In this document: in pieces, positions 1 through 6,609 of the stretch | Layout of the letters: each line of letters opens with the position of its first letter | How positions within the stretch are numbered: the first letter of the stretch is position 1 | DNA from: Strigomonas culicis | Lineage: Eukaryota > Euglenozoa > Kinetoplastea > Trypanosomatida > Trypanosomatidae | Direction of reading: 5' to 3' | Length of the DNA: 12,036 nucleotides | Assembly (NCBI GenBank): GCA_000482145.1 | Contig: AUXH01000580.1 | Span: 1-12,036 of the forward strand | Notes under the pieces: generated by a model | Database searches by the model: none | What the model saw: the letters and a program-made list of their open reading frames with translations, nothing else | What the model was told of the DNA's origin: nothing | Program-made: the position numbers and the translations under genes

Positions 1-881
1 AAGAAACAAATATCAATAATAATATAAAGAAGGATACCAAATACAAAAATTGGTTTCCTTTTCTTATTACTAATTGGTATTATTTTATTCGCGTCCGCTT
101 CTTCTTTTCCTGTTCTCAATTTCACAAATTTCTTTTTTTTTTTTCCCTCAAGTTAGAAATGAGCAATGATAATTATCTTTATTCTTCTTTCCCTTTCTAC
201 TATCNCGTTTTTTTTTTTTTGTTCAGTATCCTTTTTTTGTTTTTTAGAATCGAAAAAAAAACGGAGTACAAGAACAGAAAAAAAAAAGAACCACAGTGTT
301 AAGAGAAAAAACAAGAAAAAAAAACAAACAAATCTACTTGATGAATCTAAAAGTGATAGTAGTAGTACGTGGTAAGCAACAAAAAAAAAAGAGAAAAGTA
401 AGAGGGGTGTAGGAGAAAATGGTATAGAGATGACAAGAGGAAGAAATTTGTCTTCATTTTTCTTTTAAGCAACAACAGCAGCGACCGTAATGATAGTATA
501 TGTATGTATATATTTATTATTATGATGATAACACAATAAAGATACTAATGATGACACCTCTCTCTCTCAAAAAAAAAAAGAGTAAAAAAACGTGAATTCA
601 CCAATCACCAATATGCTAATATAACAACAAAAATCGATACTCATTTTATATTAACAGACAAACCAAACCAAATCAAAAGGAAAAAAAATTATATATAATA
701 GAATAAAAATCGTACTGCAACAATACTCTTGTTATTGGAAAAACGAAAAAAAAAGGAGGCGTTCCTTTCTCTTTAATACTATATGAAAACTCTTTCTGAT
801 ACACAATACATGCGATCGATGTATACCAACTCATAATAATAATAAAAAAAGAGAGTAACTACAACAACATAAAAGGCCACA

Positions 882-914
<33 letters not shown>

Positions 915-999
915 ACACATACACACACACGCACCCACAAAAAACTAAATAATAATAATGATAAGTACCATACCATTTTTTAAAGTGCTATTTGTTTAT
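1..999. other. Intergenic region / kinase 3'UTR, no gene seen
   Basis: This AT-rich stretch is full of A and T homopolymers and simple repeats. It follows the kinase stop codon on the minus strand and so probably holds that gene's 3'UTR, plus spacer or leader sequence of a gene beyond the left edge. The short open frames here consist of low-complexity runs (K/F/S or V/C/Y) and show no domain, so I do not call genes. Several purine-rich runs on the plus strand (for example 370-415 and 271-312) would be polypyrimidine tracts on the minus strand, but none can be tied to a start codon inside the window. One base, at 205, is ambiguous (N). Confidence 0.6.
881..937. repeat. (AC)n microsatellite
   Basis: A pure AC dinucleotide run of about 15 units lies at 883-912 and continues imperfectly to about 937, interrupted by CC and AT. 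It lies in the presumed 3'UTR just downstream of the kinase stop. On the coding strand it reads as GT repeats. Confidence 0.95.
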
Positions 1000-3900
1000 T
1001 TAGACGAGGCCACACATACACTTATTACTCTCCCGGATCGCCTGCTCCCTCTCACCGGATGCCGGGCAGGGTAACTTTGCCTTATTTTTAGTATTATTGT
1101 TATGATTATTATTGGTATTATTGGTATTATTACTATTCCTCGCTGACGTCATTGTTGTGCCTGCGTTACTGTTCGTGGAGGTAACGCTAGTCGTCGTATT
1201 ATTATTAGTATTAGTGTCGTTTGTGTTATTTGTCATGGGATCATCACTCGTCGTTGTGTTCGTCCGTTGCAGTGGGCGCCTACCTGGTGTGGCCCCCGCC
1301 TGTACAATGCTGAAGCCACTTAGCGCCGCCCGGCTACTGCTCGGCGTGGTGGTCGTGATGGTAACCGCATTATTATTATTATTATTATGATTAGTGCTCG
1401 TGTTCGTTGATGCTGCTGTGGCGGTCTTGGGTTCTTTTTTATTCTGGGTTGGTGCTGGGGATGCGGTGAGGGCGTGGTGTGGATCCTCCTTGAGGCGATA
1501 CTTCATCGCCACGAGGAGATGATTGTAAAAGTAGTTTTGGATCTTCTTGATTTTCAGCGCGTTCGTGCGCCAGCACTTGACATCAAACTCCTTCTTCCCA
1601 CTCTTCTGTTTGTAGTAGTTCTCCTCCTTATAAGAGAGAAAAATGCGAGGGTTCACAATACCGGGCGGCAGCGTCGGTGGCAGCAGCCCCGGCGTCGAAG
1701 GCAGCGCCTCCACCGCATCCGCGTCGCCGGCGCGCTCGCGCACAACGACGCCCGTCACACACGCGGATGCCGCCTGGCGGTCGGCGGGGGACGGCGGCGG
1801 AACGGCGTCCTGGGTCTGCTCGTCCTCCTCGTCCGCTTCCCTCTCGTGGCGCGGATCGGTCGCGGCGGGCGCCAGCAGCACCTCGCGCGGCAGCGGCAGC
1901 TTTAGCATGTGCATTACGTCGGCGATGAACTGCAGGTGCTTCGCCTGGTCCTTTTCTCGCATCCGCAGGATCTCCGTCGACTGCCGCAGCCGCCGCGACA
2001 CGTCGCGGTGGATGGCCTCCTCCATCGCCTTGCGGCTCGGCCCCTTCACCGCCGGCGGCGGCGTCGCGCTGCTGCCGCCGCCCGCGGCGCTGTCCGCCGC
2101 CGCGTGGGCGGCGGCGGCGGGTGTGGCGTTGGCACTGCTCTGCGAGGGCTTGAAGGCCATGCACACCCACGGGTGCTTCAACGCCTGCTCGGCCGTGATG
2201 CGCTTCTTCGGGTTGATCTCCAGCAGCTGATAGAGCAGGTCCCGCACGCTACGCGGGTCGTAGGGCGACGTGCGGCTGCGGCCGACGAGCTCTGGCGCGC
2301 TGCTGACGTTTTCCGAGATGAGGTCGGGGAGGTCGTGCAGAGGCACTGGCGTCTTCTGCGCGGCGATCTCGCGATAGAGCTGATAGCGGTTCGTAATCGG
2401 GAAGCGCAGCGCATCTTCGTCCTCTTCCTCTTCTTCCCCACTCGGCGTGTGCGCGGATGGCCGGTTCGCGCGCGTGTGGGTGGTCGCCGCGGTGCGGCGG
2501 TTGCTGTGGATGTAGCGGTAGTACAGTTTCTGTACGCGCAGCGGCCCCGGGAGGCCTGTGATGAGAAAGTACAGGACGAGCCCGCAGCACCACATGTCGT
2601 TCGCCTTCGCGTCCACCAGCGTCCGCGGGTCTTCTTCCTCGTCCTCGTCTTCCTGGTTCTGGCTGTCGTGCTCGGCGTCGTCGTCCGAGGTGCGCCGCGC
2701 GCCGGCGGCGCCGAAGACGTGGCGGCAGACCTCCGGCGACGTGAAGAGCGGCGAGCCCTGGCCCTCGAAGTGCGCGGCGATGTTGCCGAGGTCCGTCAGC
2801 TTCACCGTGCCGTCATCGAAGATGAGGATGTTCGACGGCTTGATGTCGTTGTGCGCCTTGCGCTGCTGGTTGTGCAGGTAGCTTACGCCGGCGATGAGTT
2901 GATAGAAGATGCCCTTCACCAGCGTCGACACGAGCAGCGGCTTGACGCTCGCGGGCACGCTGCCGACGGTCGGCCGCGGCGCGTCCAAATACGGCGACAG
3001 CAGCTTCGGCTGCGGTGCCTCCTGTCGCAGCAGCGGTCGGCCGTTCGTCGGCGTGGGGCGGCACAGCGCCGCGGTCGCCTCTGGCGCGTCGCGCGGGGAG
3101 GTGTTGAAACTGCGCGAGCCGTAGACGTCGATGGTGCGCGACGATGCGGTGTCTTCCTCGTCCTCTTCGTCCGCTGGCCGGGCGGCGGGCACGCGCGGCG
3201 CGTGGCGCGTGGTCGGCGTGCAGACCTCCGCGGCGTCGAAGAAGATGCTCTCGTCGTTGTCGTCGTCGTCCGGCTCCGCCCGCGGCGGGTGCACAAAAGA
3301 GAGCTCGCTGAGGTTGAATGTGTCGAAGTTCGCCGCGTTGTGGCGGCCTGCGCTGTCGAGCGACAGTGGCTGCGAGTGCGGGAGGTCTTCAGTGTTCGTG
3401 TCGTCGCCGTCGCTCGGCGCGCGGCGGCCGGCCGCGTGGGCCGGGAGCGGCCGGCCCTCATCCCCCGACTCGCCGCCGCCGGCGGCCGCGCTCTCATTCT
3501 TGTAGTTGAAGTGCTTATAGTGGCGGTCCGCCTGGCGCCGCTGCTGGTACAGCATGCGCTGTGTGTCCTGCACGAGCTGCTGCGCCGAGCAGAGAGCGAT
3601 GGGCAGCACGACGTACTCCTTGTTGTAACGCGAGAAGACGTCGTAGGCGCGGATGAGATAGGGGCTGTGGAAGCGCTGGAGAAACACGACCTCGCGCTCA
3701 AAGGCGATCTGCACTCGGCGCTCCGTCCGCTCCTTCTCCGAGAGCAGCCGCCGGCCGCCGCCCTCCGGGCGCTCCGGCGTCTCATCGCTGCCGCCCGCGG
3801 CGGCGTCGGCCTTGCCCGGGGTGCCCGCGCCCCGCTTCAACAGCATCTGCCGCCGGCGGCTCCGCGCGCCGCTGTTCTGGTCTGTGTCGTCGTTGAGCTC

Positions 3901-4728
3901 GTTGGTATTACTATTATTAGTATTCGTATTGTTTGCGTTGTTGTGAGGGAAGGAGAAGATCTTGATCGCGACCCGCATGGCGGGCATCTTGCTCTCCTGC
4001 GGAATGAAGAGCGCGTCACGCACCGACCCACACGCCCCTTCCCCGATGAGCGACCCCAGGACGTAGTTCGAAATGATCTTAATGCGCTTCCGCTTCAAGT
4101 TGAGGTTCATGTGCAAGAGCGTAATGGGGATAGGGCTCGCCGTGACGCCACTGTGGGAGCTGCGGTTCTTTTCATCCTCATCCTCGCCCGATGCGCCGCC
4201 GCGGCGGCGCCGCAGTTCTTCCTCGTTGTCGCTGTGGAGGATCTCGGGGTAGAAGGGGGCGGGCAGCAGCGGCGACGGGTCCTTGTGCGTCGCCGCCGCC
4301 ACCGCCGCCGCGTCGGGCGCCACCGGCGGGGGGCAGCGCGACCGGCTCTTGCGGTGCTGCAGCGGCGAGCCGGCGCGGTCTGCCAGATCCGCGAGCCGCT
4401 GCGCGCGCGTCTTCTCTTCTTCTTCTTCCCCTCCTTGCGCGGCCGGCGCGTCGCTGTTGGTGTTGTTGTTGTTGTTGTGGCGGCCGCCGCCCAACGCAAC
4501 GAGTTCGTCGCACAGTGGCTCCTCCACCGCGACAGGCGGTGCCGCTGCCGCCGCTGGCAGGCCGCCGCGCTGGCCGCGACTGCCATCCTCGTCATCACTA
4601 TTGCTAAAAATACTATTACCATTATTATTATTATCACTATTATTATTATTATTATTATTATTATTAGGGGTCATCTCCGTATTATTCGTATTGTGGTTGG
4701 TGTCGTGGGCGGGCATGACTTGACTCAT
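1000..4728 (-). CDS. LKB1/STK11-like serine/threonine protein kinase with large inserts
   Basis: This 1242-residue protein has a kinase domain at about residues 221-854. Visible motifs are a glycine loop (GEGACGSV, 229-236), the VAIK lysine K256, a likely helix-C glutamate E346, a catalytic loop HNDIKPSN (626-633; D628, K630, N633), DLG in place of DFG (646-648), SPE in place of APE (664-666), D711 in helix F, and R843 before HPW. HND, DLG and the GSPLFTSPE activation segment resemble LKB1, which also has DLG and a GSP-type segment. All core catalytic residues are present, so it is probably active. Low-complexity inserts interrupt the domain at about 261-336, 405-592, 675-703 and 743-774. Poly-Asn tracts lie near both ends (22-30, 33-36, 1115-1120 and more). 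A non-repetitive basic segment (1026-1082) follows the kinase domain. The last four residues, CGLV, form a CaaX-type end. The ATG at 4728 is the first one after the predicted splice acceptor. It is surely a kinase; the LKB1 assignment is an inference, and a CAMKK-like or kinetoplastid-specific kinase is the alternative. Confidence 0.85.
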   Translation of the reverse strand: MSQVMPAHDTNHNTNNTEMTPNNNNNNNNNSDNNNNGNSIFSNSDDEDGSRGQRGGLPAAAAAPPVAVEEPLCDELVALGGGRHNNNNNTNSDAPAAQGGEEEEEKTRAQRLADLADRAGSPLQHRKSRSRCPPPVAPDAAAVAAATHKDPSPLLPAPFYPEILHSDNEEELRRRRGGASGEDEDEKNRSSHSGVTASPIPITLLHMNLNLKRKRIKIISNYVLGSLIGEGACGSVRDALFIPQESKMPAMRVAIKIFSFPHNNANNTNTNNSNTNELNDDTDQNSGARSRRRQMLLKRGAGTPGKADAAAGGSDETPERPEGGGRRLLSEKERTERRVQIAFEREVVFLQRFHSPYLIRAYDVFSRYNKEYVVLPIALCSAQQLVQDTQRMLYQQRRQADRHYKHFNYKNESAAAGGGESGDEGRPLPAHAAGRRAPSDGDDTNTEDLPHSQPLSLDSAGRHNAANFDTFNLSELSFVHPPRAEPDDDDNDESIFFDAAEVCTPTTRHAPRVPAARPADEEDEEDTASSRTIDVYGSRSFNTSPRDAPEATAALCRPTPTNGRPLLRQEAPQPKLLSPYLDAPRPTVGSVPASVKPLLVSTLVKGIFYQLIAGVSYLHNQQRKAHNDIKPSNILIFDDGTVKLTDLGNIAAHFEGQGSPLFTSPEVCRHVFGAAGARRTSDDDAEHDSQNQEDEDEEEDPRTLVDAKANDMWCCGLVLYFLITGLPGPLRVQKLYYRYIHSNRRTAATTHTRANRPSAHTPSGEEEEEDEDALRFPITNRYQLYREIAAQKTPVPLHDLPDLISENVSSAPELVGRSRTSPYDPRSVRDLLYQLLEINPKKRITAEQALKHPWVCMAFKPSQSSANATPAAAAHAAADSAAGGGSSATPPPAVKGPSRKAMEEAIHRDVSRRLRQSTEILRMREKDQAKHLQFIADVMHMLKLPLPREVLLAPAATDPRHEREADEEDEQTQDAVPPPSPADRQAASACVTGVVVRERAGDADAVEALPSTPGLLPPTLPPGIVNPRIFLSYKEENYYKQKSGKKEFDVKCWRTNALKIKKIQNYFYNHLLVAMKYRLKEDPHHALTASPAPTQNKKEPKTATAASTNTSTNHNNNNNNAVTITTTTPSSSRAALSGFSIVQAGATPGRRPLQRTNTTTSDDPMTNNTNDTNTNNNTTTSVTSTNSNAGTTMTSARNSNNTNNTNNNHNNNTKNKAKLPCPASGEREQAIRESNKCMCGLV
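1003..1014 (-). other. C-terminal CaaX-type motif (CGLV)
   Basis: The kinase ends N-K-C-M-C-G-L-V and then TAA. C1239 sits four residues from the end, the position required for prenylation, and C1237 just upstream could be a second lipidation site. Mammalian LKB1 is known to be farnesylated at a C-terminal CaaX cysteine. The glycine at the a1 position is not ideal, so modification is only a possibility. Confidence 0.45.
4618..4667. repeat. (ATT)n trinucleotide repeat encoding poly-Asn
   Basis: An ATT/TTA trinucleotide run with one short interruption lies inside the kinase coding region. On the coding strand it is AAT/AAC and gives two Asn runs at residues 22-30 and 33-36. A similar run at about 1371-1388 encodes the C-terminal Asn tract. 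The AT-rich codons contrast with the GC-rich codons of the rest of the gene, which points to in-frame repeat expansion. Confidence 0.9.
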
Positions 4729-4760
4729 GATAGGATGCAGTCGTAATACGATAGATAAGT

Positions 4761-4784
4761 ATATATATATATATATATATATAT
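4761..4784. repeat. (AT)12 microsatellite in kinase 5' leader
   Basis: There are twelve pure AT units, 33 bases upstream of the kinase start codon. They lie within the predicted 5'UTR of the kinase mRNA if trans-splicing uses the acceptor at 4887-4888. The run is self-complementary, so it could fold as a hairpin in the leader. Confidence 0.95.
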
Positions 4785-4886
4785 GATTTCGCTATCTCAA
4801 TGCTTAACTAGATAATAACACCAATTAAGACCTTAAGTTTCTTTGTGTATGTATATATATTAGTATCCTCTTAAACAGTAAAAGAG

Positions 4887-4907
4887 CTATTAAAAGAGAA
4901 AAAAAAA
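4887..4907 (-). promoter_or_regulatory. Predicted spliced-leader acceptor site of the kinase mRNA
   Basis: Read on the minus strand, a T-rich tract with a CTC interruption (4892-4907) is followed by AATAG, with the AG at 4888-4887. This matches the polypyrimidine-AG rule for kinetoplastid trans-splicing. It would give a leader of about 158 bases with no ATG before the start at 4728. A second AG at about 4868-4869 is a possible minor site. Confidence 0.5.
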
Positions 4908-5348
4908 CCCACACGAGAATTATTTTTAGGTGCGTATATGTGTGTATTGGGGCTCGGTAATAGTTGTATAGGAGATATTAATCTTCTTCTTTTTTTAATA
5001 TGATAAAAGCGAAGTGAGAAAGAAGAATTGCAACTCGAAAAGAAAAAAAAACAGCAATATGAGTAAAAGCAAAAAAAAAAGTATAAAATAAAAAGTATTT
5101 AAAAAAAAAGAATATCGACTACAAAAAAGCTTACAGAAAGTTACTTAACAGTCAAAAGAAAAAAAAACAAGAATATGAGAACGAAGAAGGAGAGAAGGTA
5201 CCAAATCCGAAAGCCCATTTGAACCACACCAAAAAAAAGCACATCCGGTTTCATCGATTACAATTTCGTTTTTTTTTTTAAGAGTTGCCTGTTTTTTCTT
5301 TTTTTCAATTATATTTTCTCTCGCGATGTCGCCCTCTCTCCCTCTCTC

Positions 5349-6073
5349 TTAGCCGAGTACAATGCGGTTGCACTCCCGGGCCAGCTCCTCGACACTGACA
5401 CGGCCGCGTCGCTTCACAAACTGCGCGATTTGTTGAAAATGACTTTTCGCGATGAAGATGAACTTACCGCGGTCGTCAAAAACGCCAAATAGATCCGTCT
5501 GCTGTAGGACAAAATGTTCAATGAAAGAAACGAGTTTCTCCACTGATGTCTGCAAGTCGCGGGCGGCGTCCTGCAGTACCAGAATGTGAATGTCATCCTC
5601 CTTTTTCTGACTCGTGTCACTATTACTATTATGTTTATCCACCTCCGCATTCAAATTTTGCTGTTGCTGCTGCGCATGGGCCTCCACCTGGGCGGCACGG
5701 TCCCGCAGAAATGCTTTAATCTCCACATCTTTCTGCTCCTCCTCCGCCTCGAGCTCGCCCTTACCCTCAAACACGATTTCGCTCTTCCATTTTTCATATT
5801 CCGCGAGCTCCTGCTGTGCCTTCTCCTCCTTGAGCTTCTGGAAGTGTTCATCCTCCAGCCGTTGCTGTTCCTCCGCCGCGACCTCCGCCTCCGCCTCGCG
5901 CGCCGCCGTCTGCTGCGCGGCGTCGTTTGCGGCCGCGCGCGCGCCTTCCATCTGCTGCTGCTGCTGCCGCCGCGCGGCGCGCTCGCGCTCCTTCTCCAGC
6001 TTCTTCTTCTGCAGGCGCGTGAGCTTCTCCCCACCCGCCTCTTCCTCCTCTTCACCCACCACTGCCAGATTCC

Positions 6074-6107
<34 letters not shown>

Positions 6108-6319
6108 ATTATTTTTTGGTTGGTGGCCGTGGCGGAGGTTCTGGCGACGCTGTTGCAGCTGCTCCAGCAGCGCGGCGCGGTTCGTGTCAGTTGGCTTTAC
6201 CCCCCCCCCTCTCCCTGCACCTTCAGCTCCGCATCAGGCGCCTTGGGAAAGAAGAAGCGGCGGGCCAACTCGAAAAGCACCACGAGAAGAAGGGGAAGCA
6301 GAAAAAGCAGTGGGTCCAT
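5349..6319 (-). CDS. DDRGK1: DDRGK domain protein (DDRGK1/UFBP1-like), apparent frameshift
   Basis: DDRGK1/UFBP1 is a membrane-anchored adaptor and target of the UFM1 conjugation system. From the ATG at 6319, the first 40 residues start MDP and contain a hydrophobic helix (LLFLLPLLLVVLF) followed by basic residues, as in the family's N-terminal anchor. This frame hits TAA at 6197-6199, immediately after a run of ten G (coding strand; 6200-6209). The next frame stays open from there to the stop at 5349. It holds a 13-residue Asn run (6075-6113), a charged K/E/R/Q-rich helical segment, the KWKSEIVFEGKGE block and a C-terminal PCI/winged-helix-like domain with the signature GVFDDRGKFIFI (DDRGK at 5463-5477) and RRGRVSVEELA. 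Both halves belong to the same family, so I annotate one gene with a frame break. ATG 6319 is the first ATG after the predicted splice acceptor, and no ATG explains the C-terminal frame by itself. The family call is strong; whether the break is real or a sequencing error is open. Confidence 0.88.
6075..6113 (-). repeat. GTT/ATT repeat encoding 13 Asn in DDRGK protein
   Basis: Thirteen consecutive Asn codons (one AAT, ten AAC, two AAT) lie between the membrane anchor and the charged helical region, in a linker position. The run is on the downstream side of the frame break. Confidence 0.9.
6200..6209 (-). other. G10 homopolymer at the frame break of the DDRGK gene
   Basis: Ten C on the plus strand (G on the coding strand) separate the anchor frame from the main frame. 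The anchor frame ends in TAA right after the run. The main frame would be joined by one extra G, by two fewer G, or by a -1 slip on the run. A homopolymer of this length is a common site of base-count error in reads and assemblies, and is also a slippery sequence for ribosomes and polymerases. Confidence 0.85.
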
Positions 6320-6609
6320 AGCCTCGTCCTTTTTTTCTTTTTTTTTTATAGATTCTGTTTTTAATACTGAGAAGATAAAAAGAAAAGAAAAAAAATGAGA
6401 AAACAGTGGATAATGAGTGGTATTCAGCATTAGGAACAGATCCTAAGTATCCTATTCCTCCTCTTCCTTCTCAAAACAACAACAGCAGCACACTCATAGC
6501 AACGCAAAGGCTCGTGTATTAATAGAGTTCTGTAAAAAAGTATACAATCAGTAGATGATACACAATAAGAAGAAGAAGAAGAACAAAAAAAACACACACA
6601 CTGACCCCT
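6320..6609. other. Intergenic region between Ppx/GppA-like and DDRGK genes
   Basis: This 290-base gap is the presumed 3'UTR of the Ppx/GppA-like gene followed by the DDRGK 5' leader and its splice acceptor. It contains short AAG and CA runs (about 6567-6600). No gene was seen. Confidence 0.65.
6367..6395 (-). promoter_or_regulatory. Predicted spliced-leader acceptor site of the DDRGK mRNA
   Basis: On the minus strand a pyrimidine tract of about 27 bases with one A ends in TTCTCAG, with the AG at 6368-6367. This is the clearest acceptor in the window. It would leave a leader of 47 bases with no ATG before 6319, and it puts the upstream in-frame ATG at 6430 outside the mRNA. Confidence 0.7.

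Larger units (their letters stand above)
4729..5348. other. Intergenic region between DDRGK gene and kinase gene
   Basis: This 620-base AT-rich gap holds the presumed 3'UTR of the DDRGK gene and the 5' leader of the kinase. It contains A/T homopolymers, the (AT)12 repeat and a predicted splice acceptor. No open frame with recognisable protein character and no RNA gene was seen. Confidence 0.7.

Noticed and set aside
166..375. Small plus-strand open frame in the left AT-rich region
   Set aside because: It contains an ambiguous base and consists of F/S and K runs from homopolymers. It has no start context or domain and lies on the opposite strand from all four genes.
779..976. Small minus-strand open frame over the AC repeat
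   Set aside because: The translation is the repeat itself (alternating V and C) with flanking Y/F runs. It lies in the presumed 3'UTR.
1909..4746. A 945-codon open frame on the plus strand, antisense to the kinase
   Set aside because: Its translation is dominated by R/V/A/L with no domain, and it mirrors the kinase codons. High GC at third positions removes stops on the opposite strand. The minus-strand frame has clear kinase motifs.
5349..6062. DDRGK protein starting at a GTG codon at 6062
   Set aside because: GTG is not a normal nuclear start, the frame stays open well upstream, and this start would drop the membrane anchor found in the neighbouring frame.
6320..6430. N-terminal extension of the DDRGK protein from the ATG at 6430
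   Set aside because: The in-frame extension passes through the predicted polypyrimidine tract and acceptor AG (6367-6395), so it should not be in the mature mRNA. ATG 6319 fits the family's N-terminal anchor.
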